From the NCBI GenBank assembly GCA_019314525.1, contig JAFCZD010000052.1:1-37958 (forward strand): a DNA stretch of 37,958 nt, given 5' to 3'. Below the pieces are notes generated by a model. The model searched no databases and had not been told where the DNA came from. It worked only from the letters and a program-made list of their open reading frames with translations. Both the position numbers and the translations under genes were made by a program. Below are positions 1 through 7,798 of this stretch, one piece after another (position 1 is the first letter of the stretch; each line of letters begins with the position of its first letter). The DNA comes from Deltaproteobacteria bacterium (lineage in GTDB: Bacteria > Myxococcota_A > Polyangia > GCA-2747355).

Positions 1-208
1 TGGCGCGTAGATGCGCCAAATCGGGGCCGGTCGTGACGACCGAGGGCTAAATGGCGCATGTTGCGGGGGTAGATGCGCCAAATCGGGGCCGGTCGTGACG
101 ACCGAGGGCTAAATGGCGCGTGCATGCGCCAAATAGAGGCCGGTCGTGACGACTGAGGGCTAAATGGCGCATGTTGCGGGGGTAGATGCGCCAAATCGGG
201 GCCGGTCG
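1..208. repeat. Array of 49-bp palindromic (REP-like) elements
   Basis: Three complete 49-bp copies lie at 11-59, 73-121 and 124-172. A 5' remnant occupies 1-7 and a truncated fourth copy 186-208. Each copy starts ATGCGCCA and ends with its reverse complement TGGCGCAT (copy 2 ends differently). In the middle is a 15-bp odd palindrome, CGGTCGT-G-ACGACCG, which copy 3 breaks by one base. Copies are separated by a 13-bp spacer (60-72 and 173-185, identical) or by only 2 bp (122-123). Each unit could fold into a hairpin. The array starts outside the window, so its full size is unknown. It resembles REP or MITE-like elements, but I cannot assign a family. Confidence 0.85.
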
Positions 209-484
209 CGCAACCTTCACCTCGATGGTTTGGAACCTCTCCAAGAAGAGATCTTCTCCATGAAATACCAGAACGATCTTGTCGTCATGGAGGACGGCCC
301 TTTCCAAACCACCGTACTGCGAGTCGCCCTGGTCACCGAGTTCGAAGTACAGCTCGTTTAGCTTTTCGTCGTCCTCTAGGTAGACACATGAACTGATGGA
401 GAAATAGCCTTCATCGAGGATGAAGGTCATGGCGTTCGAATCGAGCTGATCGTAAGTGAACTCCACATCGTGGGCTGAAATCAC
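47..484 (-). CDS. Imm10-like immunity protein, C-terminus replaced by repeat-encoded sequence
   Basis: The 145-residue frame uses a GTG start. About 90 N-terminal residues look like a genuine small acidic protein. The segment LYFELGDQ...YGGLE (residues 45-61) resembles the core of Immunity protein 10 (Imm10), a family that protects against polymorphic or contact-dependent toxins. That assignment is from pattern memory. From about residue 92 the reading frame enters the palindromic repeat array and encodes arginine- and histidine-rich sequence that repeats itself, ending at a TAG inside the first full repeat. The native C-terminus therefore appears lost. No clear Shine-Dalgarno sequence precedes the GTG. 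A decayed small gene lies 17 bp upstream on the same strand. No toxin gene is visible. The gene may be non-functional. Confidence 0.5.
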   Translation of the reverse strand: MISAHDVEFTYDQLDSNAMTFILDEGYFSISSCVYLEDDEKLNELYFELGDQGDSQYGGLERAVLHDDKIVLVFHGEDLFLERFQTIEVKVARPAPIWRIYPRNMRHLALSRHDRPLFGACTRHLALGRHDRPRFGASTPATCAI

Positions 485-501
485 AAGCTTGGTTTCTGGC
501 T

Positions 502-919
502 TTATGGCTCAAACCTCTCAGGCAACTGCTGCTTTAATTCGGATTGTGTTCCCGAAAGACACTTCGATGACGAGCGCCATGCACGGATTGGCGGATAACG
601 GGAGTCGAAACACCTAAGAGTTGTCGCGGCTCGTACCACCGAACCCGTCAGCCATCCTGCCATCCGCAGCATTGCTCTCACCTCGATCAAGCCTAACCAC
701 GATAGCCTGTGCCCTTCTCGCGGGGCCACAGAGATCCCCTTGCGCGAGGGTGAACTGCTCCAGCATTTTCGGGTCAGGGTCATCAATGGGCTCAAGACCG
801 TCGAAGTCAGTGCCCTCGAAAGTCACCCCTCGGGTGACCAAGGCAAGCGAACTGCCATCTGTTTGGATTACCGCGTCTGCGCTCCCGTTGGCGCCCCGGA
901 AGGAGATGCAGGTATTTCA
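502..919 (-). pseudogene. Decayed small gene of unknown function upstream of the Imm10-like gene
   Basis: No single frame covers this stretch. The frame from the stop at 917-919 (reading leftwards) carries protein-like acidic sequence, including GVTFEGTDFDGLEP and EQFTLAQGDLCG, down to about 735. It then turns into low-quality sequence and stops at 614. A second frame ending with TAA at 502-504 carries SELKQQLPERFEP, which looks like a plausible protein C-terminus. At least one frameshift, and probably a second near the 5' end where an ATG (about 924) is out of frame, would be needed to join them. The size and the neighbour suggest another accessory or immunity-type protein, but I do not recognise the family. 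The boundaries are approximate. Confidence 0.4.
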
Positions 920-1063
920 TCGGCATACAAGAGTTCCCGGATCGCACCAGGTGCGTAGATGAAACGCAGCACTTACCTTACTCTGCGCTCACGTCTCTTC
1001 CCGGTTACCAGGGACGGGATGACCCCTCCAAAGCAGCCCCCTCATTTGGAGGAACCATGGCCC

Positions 1064-1103
1064 AAAAAAAACGCGGAGTCAGCATTTAGCCAACTCCGCG
1101 TTT
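1064..1103 (-). terminator. Rho-independent terminator of tRNA-fMet
   Basis: Read on the minus strand, an 11-bp stem (AAACGCGGAGT paired with ACTCCGCGTTT) with a 13-base loop is followed by a run of T (1064-1070 on the plus strand is all A). It lies 5 bp past the 3' end of the tRNA, which is where the tRNA transcript should end. Confidence 0.85.
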
Positions 1104-1108
1104 CCGAG

Positions 1109-1182
<74 letters not shown>

Positions 1183-1195
1183 TCAACGAGTACAG

Positions 1196-1224
1196 CGTAT
1201 AGACCACGGTTTTAGAGGTGTCAA
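1196..1224 (-). promoter_or_regulatory. Sigma70-type promoter of tRNA-fMet
   Basis: On the minus strand, TTGACA (1224-1219), a 17-bp spacer and TATACG (1201-1196) lie 13 bp before the tRNA 5' end. The -35 box is a perfect consensus and the spacing is optimal, as expected for a strong stable-RNA promoter. Confidence 0.8.
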
Positions 1225-1275
1225 GGGTCGTCGCACTGCTTTTCAAGTGGACTTTCTGGCCACGTTTCCAACCCT

Positions 1276-1304
1276 TTGCGCCACCGCGTCCCACGCGCTA
1301 GATC
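1276..1304 (+). promoter_or_regulatory. Possible promoter placing transcription start at the DUF938 start codon
   Basis: TTGCGC (1276-1281), a 17-bp gap and TAGATC (1299-1304) end 6 bp before the ATG at 1311. If used, transcription would start at or next to the start codon and give a leaderless mRNA. This fits the lack of a Shine-Dalgarno sequence there. The -10 box is a weak match. Confidence 0.3.
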
Positions 1305-1310
1305 GTTCTC

Positions 1311-1904
1311 ATGAGACCGACATGTGAAGCATCCGACAGAAATAAGGCGCCCATCGCCGACGTGCTCGCCCGCTGGGTGCCCCCCAAAGGGCGCATGCTC
1401 GAGGTGGCCAGTGGCACCGGACAACACGCCACGTATTTTGCTGGCCGTTTCCCAAACCTCATATGGCAACCCACCGATCCAGACCCTGAGGCACGGGAGG
1501 CCATCGAGTCGCGTTGCAAAGATAGAAACATCGCCAACCTCTCGCCACCCCTCGACCTCGACGTGTGTGTTCAACCTTGGGCCATGACAGACGCCCAAGG
1601 GCTGGTGTGCGTCAATTTGCTGCACATCGCGCCTTGGTCTGTGTGCGAGGGGCTCTTCGCCGGCGGGCGAGCGCTTCTCGTCAGCGGGGCGCCGTGTGTG
1701 ATATACGGCCCCTTCCGCCTTGGTGGCGTGTTCAATAGCGCTGGAAATCAGCGCTTCGACGCCACCCTCCGGGCGCGCAATCCTGCTCTGGGCCTGCGCG
1801 ACGTGGAGGCGGTGGTGGCTGTCGCGGATGCCGCGGGTTTTGACTTGCGTGAGCAAGCGGCGATGCCAGCGAACAACTTAACTCTTGTCTTTACAGGACG
1901 ATAG
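1311..1904 (+). CDS. DUF938-family SAM-dependent methyltransferase-like protein
   Basis: This 197-residue protein matches the DUF938 family (about 200 residues) along its length. The N-terminal S8-x-RNK-x-PI motif is followed by the class I methyltransferase glycine loop EVASGTGQHA (residues 31-40). An acidic strand-2 region (PTDPDP) follows, then the DUF938-type segments NLLHIAPW and YGPFRLGG...FD. The family has a Rossmann SAM-binding fold, but its substrate is not established. It is probably cytoplasmic, since there is no signal peptide or membrane segment. The ATG has no recognisable ribosome-binding site (see the putative leaderless promoter). It is divergent from the initiator tRNA and precedes gpmI by 51 bp on the same strand, so the two could be co-transcribed. 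Confidence 0.85.
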   Translation: MRPTCEASDRNKAPIADVLARWVPPKGRMLEVASGTGQHATYFAGRFPNLIWQPTDPDPEAREAIESRCKDRNIANLSPPLDLDVCVQPWAMTDAQGLVCVNLLHIAPWSVCEGLFAGGRALLVSGAPCVIYGPFRLGGVFNSAGNQRFDATLRARNPALGLRDVEAVVAVADAAGFDLREQAAMPANNLTLVFTGR

Positions 1905-1955
1905 GTTCAGCTCGCCCCAAGCAGGGGCAGGGTCGAATCAGAGCATCTGGAGAGA

Positions 1956-3623
1956 ATGATGAGCGACTGGACACTGGAGAAGAACGCCTTCGCGCCACGC
2001 AAAGGGCCTGTCGTCGTGGTGGTGCTCGATGGCGTGGGCGTCGGTCCACGAGATGAAGGGGACGCCGTATTCTGCGCTGAGACCCCAACTTTCGACCGTT
2101 TGGTGGCCGAATGCCCATCTCGCACCCTGCTCGCCCACGGCAAAGCGGTGGGCTTGCCCAGCGACAAGGACATGGGGAACTCTGAGGTTGGACACAACGC
2201 CTTGGGGGCAGGACGTGTCTATGATCAAGGCGCCAAGCTGGTGGACGAAGCCATCGACAATGAATCTCTTTTCGCAGGCGAGGCGTGGAGGAGTTTGGTT
2301 GCCAATTGTCGTGAGAAGAATACGCCGATGCATTTCATCGGGCTGCTCAGCGATGGCAACGTGCACAGTCACATCGATCAGCTCACGGCGCTGATTCAGC
2401 GTTGCGACGTGGAGGGGATCACAGCGCTGCGGGTGCACCCATTGCTCGATGGGCGGGACGTGGGGCCCCAGACCAGCCTGACCTACATCGACGCCCTCGA
2501 AGCGACCCTCGCGGAGATTAACACCAAGGGTGAGCGAGATTATGTAATCGCCTCTGGTGGCGGCCGAATGCTCGTCACCATGGACCGTTATGAGGCGGAT
2601 TGGTCCATCGTCGAGCGCGGGTGGAAGGCTCACGTTTTGGGCGAAGGCCGCTCTTTTGCGAGCGCCAGGGAAGCGGTGGAGAGTTACCGCCGCGATGATC
2701 CAAGGGTGACGGACCAGAACCTCGGCGAATTTGTGATCACTCGGGATGGTGAGCCGGTGGGGACCATTGAAGATGACCACAGCGTCATCCTCTTTAACTT
2801 CAGGGGGGACCGTGCGATCGAGATTACTCGGGCGTTCGATGATGAGGAGTTCAGTGTGTTCGACTGCCAACGCAGGCCAAAGGTGGTCTACGCGGGCATG
2901 ATGCAATACGACGGCGATTTGGGGCTTCCAAAGCGCTTTCTGGTGTCTCCACCCTCCATTGAGCGCACCTTGGGGGAGTACCTGGCGAAGAATGGCCTGA
3001 GACAATTTGCCTGCGCGGAAACGCAGAAATTTGGCCACGTAACGTATTTTTGGAATGGGAATCGAAGCGGGAAGTTCGATGCGGAGTTGGAGGACTATGT
3101 GGAGTGCCCCTCCGATCGGGTGTCTTTCGATGAGCGGCCGTGGATGAAGGCCGCAGAGGTGACGGACGCCACCATCGAGGCGCTGGAGAGTGGCCGCTAC
3201 GATTTCATGCGCATCAACTACGCCAATGGGGACATGGTTGGGCACACAGGAGATTCGCGAGCAGCTCGCCTTGCTGTGGAGGTGGTCGATCTCTGTCTCT
3301 CTCGCTTGCTTGAGGCCCTAGACAAGGCTGGCGGGGTCGCCCTCATCACGGCTGACCATGGAAACTCCGACGAAATGTTTGAGCGTGCCAAGGACGGTAG
3401 CTTTGTCTCCGACCCTTATGGTGGCTTCCGCGCCAAAACCAGCCACACCCTCAATCCCGTGCCCTTCGTTGTTTATGACCCTACCTTTGCGGGTGAATAT
3501 CAACTCGATCCCACACAGGAGGGTGCTGGATTGAGCCAGGTTGCAGCAACGGTGCTCTTCTTGCTGGGTTTCGACGCTCCGGCCGGCTTCGACCCAACCC
3601 TCATCGAGAGCTCTAAACGCTAA
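1956..3623 (+). CDS. gpmI: 2,3-bisphosphoglycerate-independent phosphoglycerate mutase
   Basis: Interconverts 3-phosphoglycerate and 2-phosphoglycerate in glycolysis and gluconeogenesis. It is a two-domain, manganese-dependent enzyme of the alkaline phosphatase superfamily. The 555-residue length is typical or slightly long (about 510-550). Visible hallmarks are LDG at 24-26 (metal ligand Asp25), MGNSEVGH with the phosphorylated nucleophile Ser76, the substrate-binding HSHIDQL, HPLLDGRDVGPQT and GGRMLVTMDRYEADW segments, and the C-terminal metal ligands in ADHGNSDEM and TSHTLNPVPF. GGAGAG (1949-1954) precedes a double ATG (1956 and 1959), and either could start translation. The next gene follows within about 75 bp on the same strand. 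Nothing unusual is seen in the catalytic residues. Confidence 0.97.
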   Translation: MMSDWTLEKNAFAPRKGPVVVVVLDGVGVGPRDEGDAVFCAETPTFDRLVAECPSRTLLAHGKAVGLPSDKDMGNSEVGHNALGAGRVYDQGAKLVDEAIDNESLFAGEAWRSLVANCREKNTPMHFIGLLSDGNVHSHIDQLTALIQRCDVEGITALRVHPLLDGRDVGPQTSLTYIDALEATLAEINTKGERDYVIASGGGRMLVTMDRYEADWSIVERGWKAHVLGEGRSFASAREAVESYRRDDPRVTDQNLGEFVITRDGEPVGTIEDDHSVILFNFRGDRAIEITRAFDDEEFSVFDCQRRPKVVYAGMMQYDGDLGLPKRFLVSPPSIERTLGEYLAKNGLRQFACAETQKFGHVTYFWNGNRSGKFDAELEDYVECPSDRVSFDERPWMKAAEVTDATIEALESGRYDFMRINYANGDMVGHTGDSRAARLAVEVVDLCLSRLLEALDKAGGVALITADHGNSDEMFERAKDGSFVSDPYGGFRAKTSHTLNPVPFVVYDPTFAGEYQLDPTQEGAGLSQVAATVLFLLGFDAPAGFDPTLIESSKR

Positions 3624-3697
3624 GGAAGTCGAGGTAATTGCGCTTTGTTGAGGACTGTGAGAAAGTCGCTGGGCGTGCGTTCTTGGAGGTTACACAG

Positions 3698-5758
3698 GTG
3701 CTTCTGCGTGAAAAACAAGTACGTTTTCCTGTGCTCAGAGGGCGGAGCCCACTGAGCAAGGCGGCCCTATTAACAGCTGCGCTTGCGCTGCTCGCTGGGT
3801 TACCAGCCTGTGGCACCAAGGACAAAAAGACTCCACAGGATTGGCTTGCACGAGTTGTGCAATTCAGTGGGGAAGTGACCCTTTCCGTTAAGGAGGGTGC
3901 TCCTTCACAGCCGGCGAAGGCGGGGGTGGTGCTCCTTGCAGGCGCCTCCATCTCCACCGGGCCCAAGAGCACAGCTCACCTGCGTTTTCGTAAGGGTGGC
4001 AGTCTGAAGCTCAAGCCCAATTCGGTGGTTCGCTTCAAGGGAGGCGCCAATAGCCTTTCATTGGGGCTCGAGCAAGGCAGCGTGGAGGGATCGGGCGCGG
4101 AAGTTTCTGGCGCACCGATCACGATCCTCGTTGGGGAGCAGAGGATCACGCTTGGGGGGAACTCCCAGGTGCTCGTGATGCGCGAGGGAGACGGCGGCAA
4201 GCTCGTCGTCAGCCTCGGTGCTGCAACAATTCTTCGCCCAGATGGCCAAGAAGAGAAGGTCATCGCAGGGCAGGAAATCTCCATTGGCATCAAAGCCGAA
4301 CCTGATGCAGGTCCCCCAGATAGCAGTCCTGCAGACGCAGGTGATGATAGCCGTGTGGTGGTGGGTGACGAAGTGGTCTTCTACTTGCGGGCGGCAGGTC
4401 GTGGGAGAGTCTTCATTCGAACGCCTGGTTCACGTCGGTTTTTGCAGGTACGCCGTGGCAAAGTGGTCAACGTCGAGCCTGGAACGATGTTGCGTCTCGC
4501 ACGGCGTGCACGGGTGATTATCAGCACCAACAAGGATGGCAAGGGCGGAGCAAGCTATCGCGGTCCAGCACAGCTTGTTGTGCGCGAGGGCCCGGTAGGG
4601 CGTGATGGCAAACGCACGGTGCGCCTTGAGAGCGTTGGCAAGGCGCTCACGATCACCGCGTCGGGTGCGCGTGGCAAGGTGGGGCCGAAGTTCACAGTGG
4701 AGAACGTTGCTGTGTCCACCCGCGTGGCGTACAAGCGCGTCGATGTGCGGGTCCAGAAGGAGAAGAACCGCTCCGTGTTGATGGTGCGTCACGGCGTCGC
4801 CACCCTCAAAGAAAAGGGCGGCAAGATTACCAAACTCGAAGCTGGTCAGTCGGCCGTGATCTCCAATGGAAAAGTCAGCAACCCCCGGACACCAGCGAAA
4901 GCTGGATTGCAAGTCAAGCGCTCTGGGTCGGCCAGACTCTTCACGCCTCGCAGACGGATGCCGATCACCTTTGCTTGGAAATCGGACTGGAAAGAAGCTG
5001 TCTTGGAGGTGTCGCGGAATCGCAAGTTTCGGAAGCCGATCTTCTCCGATGCGGTCACCCGCTCGTGGGTAACGTTGCCCCAGGTACGTCGTGGAACACT
5101 TTATTGGCGCGTTCGTCCGATTTCGCCCGATGGGAAATTGGGTGCTGGCATCAAAGGACGCCTCTCTCTGCTGGTGGACACCTCCTATCGCGTGTTGAAG
5201 ATCCGCCCACCGCATAACCTCATCAACCAGTCCTATGGCAACACAACCGTCTATTATCAAAATGCGCTGCCCAAGTTTGCGTTTCGTTGGACTGCGGTTG
5301 AGGGGGCAGTGCGTTATGATTGGAAAATTTTCCGCGAAGCAAACCTTGCCAAGCCAGTGCTGACCAACAAGACAGCAAAGACGGACCTTGAGCTGAGGCA
5401 AGGGCGCCTGGGAGAAGGTCGCTATAGTTGGTATGTCGTGGCCCGCAACAGCAAGGGGAAGCTGCTCAAGGGAACGAAAGAGCGAAAACTCATCATTCGA
5501 TATGATAACGCAACGCCAAACCTCCAGATCATCGCGCCGCGCAATATGATGCGTGTTAGCGGCAACTCCGTCGAAGTGCGAGGCGTGACCTTCAAGGGCT
5601 CCTTGGTCTTCATCAATGGCAAGGCGGCTGAGTTGGATGTTACCTATCGTTTTCGCCAGACTGTCGCACTGAAGCCTGGAATCAACAGCATCACCTTCCG
5701 GGTGGATGACAAAAGGCGTGGCTCCAGCCTCTACCAGCGCACGGTTATTCGCAAATAG
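3698..5758 (+). CDS. FecR-domain lipoprotein with C-terminal Ig/FN3-like repeats
   Basis: I chose GTG at 3698 because GGAGGT (3685-3690) lies 7 bp upstream and the product then begins with a clean lipoprotein signal (hydrophobic 22-37, LPAC at 35-38). The frame stays open back to a TTG at 3638. The 686-residue protein has two FecR-type domains. The first, at about residues 50-190, has the usual order of activity-modulating strands ('VQFSGEVTLS', 'LLAGASISTGPKSTAHLRF', 'GSLKLKPNSVVRF'). The second, more divergent one spans about 230-395 and ends in LEAGQSAVIS. Then come two FN3-like modules with WRVRP and YSWYVVARN strands, and a final all-beta module (about 590-686). In non-TonB contexts FecR domains sit in periplasmic or surface scaffold proteins. 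No sigma or anti-sigma partner is adjacent. Position before the PEGA-barrel protein suggests a shared envelope role (inference). Confidence 0.8.
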   Translation: MLLREKQVRFPVLRGRSPLSKAALLTAALALLAGLPACGTKDKKTPQDWLARVVQFSGEVTLSVKEGAPSQPAKAGVVLLAGASISTGPKSTAHLRFRKGGSLKLKPNSVVRFKGGANSLSLGLEQGSVEGSGAEVSGAPITILVGEQRITLGGNSQVLVMREGDGGKLVVSLGAATILRPDGQEEKVIAGQEISIGIKAEPDAGPPDSSPADAGDDSRVVVGDEVVFYLRAAGRGRVFIRTPGSRRFLQVRRGKVVNVEPGTMLRLARRARVIISTNKDGKGGASYRGPAQLVVREGPVGRDGKRTVRLESVGKALTITASGARGKVGPKFTVENVAVSTRVAYKRVDVRVQKEKNRSVLMVRHGVATLKEKGGKITKLEAGQSAVISNGKVSNPRTPAKAGLQVKRSGSARLFTPRRRMPITFAWKSDWKEAVLEVSRNRKFRKPIFSDAVTRSWVTLPQVRRGTLYWRVRPISPDGKLGAGIKGRLSLLVDTSYRVLKIRPPHNLINQSYGNTTVYYQNALPKFAFRWTAVEGAVRYDWKIFREANLAKPVLTNKTAKTDLELRQGRLGEGRYSWYVVARNSKGKLLKGTKERKLIIRYDNATPNLQIIAPRNMMRVSGNSVEVRGVTFKGSLVFINGKAAELDVTYRFRQTVALKPGINSITFRVDDKRRGSSLYQRTVIRK

Positions 5759-5844
5759 CTGCGTTATCCGCAAAAAGGTCATTCTCAACGGGAAGGTAGC
5801 TGGCGCAGCGGGCGTAATCGAAAGAGTTGAGCCAGGAGGCAATG

Positions 5845-7695
5845 ATGCGCGCGCAGAGTACGACGCTGGGGGTGGCGCTTTTCATGATGGTCTGGGCCTC
5901 CCTTGCCACAGCCCAGCCCAAGACCCAGCCCAAGACCCAGCCCAAGACCCAGCCCAAGACCCAGCCCAAGACCCAGCCCAAGACCCAGCCCAAGACCCAG
6001 CCCAAGACCCAGCCCAAGACCCAGCCCAAGACCCAGCCCAAGACCCAGCCCAAGACCCAGCCCAAGACCCCAGTGGATCCATCCAGCGGAGAGCTTGTGC
6101 TTGAGTGCGAGGGTGACCTGAGCAATTTCACGGGGGCCGTGGCCATGATTAATGGCAAGAGCGTCGGTGGTCTTCCGCTGCGTTTGCGCTTAGTGGTTGG
6201 GCGCTATTTGCTCGAGGTCGAGAAGGCCGGCAAGCAGACTTGGCGGCGCTGGCTTGATCTGAAGCCTGGGGCTCGTGAGGTCTTGAAGGTGCACCTCGAA
6301 AACGCCCACGCCAGGAAGCACACAAAGGTGCAAGAGGGCACGCTCCTGGTGGCGGCCGACGTGCTTGAGGCGCGGGTGCGCGTGGATGGCAAGGGCGTGG
6401 GGCGTGTGCCTGCCTTGGTGACGGGCTTGGCCCCCGGCACCCATCAGGTCTTGGTGGAGGCTGATGGTTACGCACCCCAACGGAAGATGGTACGTGTCCA
6501 GCTGGGCAAGACGCTCAAGGTGCGCATCCAATTTCGTCAGGAGCAAAGCGGCTCGGTCACAGTGGTCACAGAACCCCCCGGTGGAGCAGTGTGGGTGGAT
6601 GGGAGCCGGCGTGGCGTGGCGCCTCTCACCGTCCGCGGGCTCGAGTTGGGTAAACACCTGGTGCAGGGGCGCAAAGATGGGCGCTTGAACGCCGAGCAAA
6701 GCGTCTTCGTACAGGTGGGGCAGGTCGTCACCGTCAAGCTCGCCTTGCATGCGCTCCCCTTGAACCCTGGACGGGGAGGCTTGCGCGTCACGAGCAACCG
6801 ACCGCGGGCGCTCGTTTTCGTTGATGGACGTTTTGTTGGCAAGACGCCGCTCCTGCGACATGACATCCTCGCTGGTCCTCACGTCATCGCGGTCCGACTT
6901 GAGGGGTATGCGCAGCACATGCAAACCGTCAATGTCGAGCTGAACTCGGTGGTGGGGTTCGAGGCGCAACTCGAGGGCGCTGCCAGCCAAGCGAGCAGCC
7001 TGCCAGGCAGTCAACCCACTTCTGCACCGGCTCTGCGCGAGCGCGATGTGCGCATGATGACCCCGCAGGCGGCCAGCCTGGTGGCCCCGACGTATGTGGT
7101 GGGAGAGTTCTCCACCGGGTTCCCCTATTTGCTCCTGGCGCGGATGGTCACTGGTATCTATGACGGAGACCCCCTAGGGCTAGATGGCGGGGTTTCTCTT
7201 CGCACCTATGGCGCGATGACGGAGGTTGGGGCGCTGCTGCGCTTGCGTTTGCTCCAGAAGGAGCGCTGGACCGCCGCCATGGCTTTCGAATTTGGGGGTG
7301 GCGGTGGCCCAGACTCGCGGAACACGTTCTACACCGAGCTGGGCGCTGTGGGGAGCTATCGCTGGGGACGCTTGGCCAACTTCTCCCTTGCGGCGGGTGT
7401 GCAACTCTATACAGACCGACACTGTCCGAGTGGGGCACAGCAGGACGAACTCGCGGTGTGCACGCGCCCCATCGAGGGTTTGAACAGCTCAGAGGTTCGA
7501 GAGCGTTTGGGAGGCGTGCGGTTGATGCTTGGCATGATCGCGGAGGTCCCCATTACCCGCTGGTTGAGCCTTTATGGCGAGCTGGAATTTGCCGCAGGAG
7601 GCGTTCGCTACGCCTTCACGGACACCTTCGCGAGCGTGATGCCCACCGACGATCCCCACGTCTACGGACGCATTGGAGTCGCGCTCCGACGCTAG
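5845..7695 (+). CDS. Secreted PEGA-repeat protein with QPKT tract and barrel-like C-terminus
   Basis: AGGAGG (5834-5839) sits 5 bp before ATG 5845. Starting there gives a clean Sec signal ending ...LATA-Q24. An ATG at 5842 and a TTG at 5827 are also in frame. Mature residues 24-75 are 13 perfect QPKT repeats, probably an extended, basic linker. Four PEGA-type modules follow. The first, around 80-150, is degenerate (VAMINGKSVGGLPLRL). Those at about 160-230, 230-310 and 312-385 carry the VxVDGxxVGxxP...L.PG.H.V pattern. PEGA domains are surface or periplasmic beta modules often attached to kinases and S-layer-like proteins. The last ~200 residues alternate polar and hydrophobic residues with many Gly, Tyr and Trp, ending YGRIGVALRR, like an outer-membrane beta-barrel. 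It follows the FecR lipoprotein by 86 bp. Its exact function is unknown. Confidence 0.75.
   Translation: MRAQSTTLGVALFMMVWASLATAQPKTQPKTQPKTQPKTQPKTQPKTQPKTQPKTQPKTQPKTQPKTQPKTQPKTPVDPSSGELVLECEGDLSNFTGAVAMINGKSVGGLPLRLRLVVGRYLLEVEKAGKQTWRRWLDLKPGAREVLKVHLENAHARKHTKVQEGTLLVAADVLEARVRVDGKGVGRVPALVTGLAPGTHQVLVEADGYAPQRKMVRVQLGKTLKVRIQFRQEQSGSVTVVTEPPGGAVWVDGSRRGVAPLTVRGLELGKHLVQGRKDGRLNAEQSVFVQVGQVVTVKLALHALPLNPGRGGLRVTSNRPRALVFVDGRFVGKTPLLRHDILAGPHVIAVRLEGYAQHMQTVNVELNSVVGFEAQLEGAASQASSLPGSQPTSAPALRERDVRMMTPQAASLVAPTYVVGEFSTGFPYLLLARMVTGIYDGDPLGLDGGVSLRTYGAMTEVGALLRLRLLQKERWTAAMAFEFGGGGGPDSRNTFYTELGAVGSYRWGRLANFSLAAGVQLYTDRHCPSGAQQDELAVCTRPIEGLNSSEVRERLGGVRLMLGMIAEVPITRWLSLYGELEFAAGGVRYAFTDTFASVMPTDDPHVYGRIGVALRR
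5914..6069 (+). repeat. Perfect 12-bp tandem repeat (13 units) encoding QPKT
   Basis: A 12-bp unit (CAGCCCAAGACC) is repeated 13 times without a single base difference and stays in frame within the PEGA protein just after its signal peptide. The unit length is a multiple of three, so changes in copy number would alter linker length without breaking the frame. The absence of synonymous variation implies recent expansion or continual homogenisation. Confidence 0.95.
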
Positions 7696-7798
7696 CGTGA
7701 AGCTGGGAAGATGCTAGCTTCTCTCAGAGCCCGCCTTTTGACGTGATCTTTCGTCTCTTTTGGTTCGCGATTTGCGCCGCGAAGGGGTAGGAGCAGTG

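Noticed and set aside
1-208. CRISPR array
   Set aside because: The repeats are 49 bp with 2- or 13-bp spacers that are identical where long. There is no unique spacer DNA and no cas gene.
1938-3245. 435-codon open frame on the minus strand
   Set aside because: It lies entirely opposite gpmI, whose catalytic motifs are intact. It is a GC-rich codon shadow without a ribosome-binding site.
4430-5842. 470-codon open frame on the minus strand
   Set aside because: Antisense to the FecR lipoprotein gene. The composition (His, Arg and Leu rich) is that of a shadow frame.
5745-6158. Repeat-rich frames opposite or overlapping the QPKT tract (GWVL or PSPR repeats)
   Set aside because: They exist only because the 12-bp repeat is open in all frames. 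The QPKT frame alone is in phase with a signal peptide and PEGA domains.
7691-7718. Terminator after the PEGA protein gene (GCTAGC repeated)
   Set aside because: GCTAGC is self-complementary and the two copies are only 6 bp each with no T-run, so this is too weak to call.
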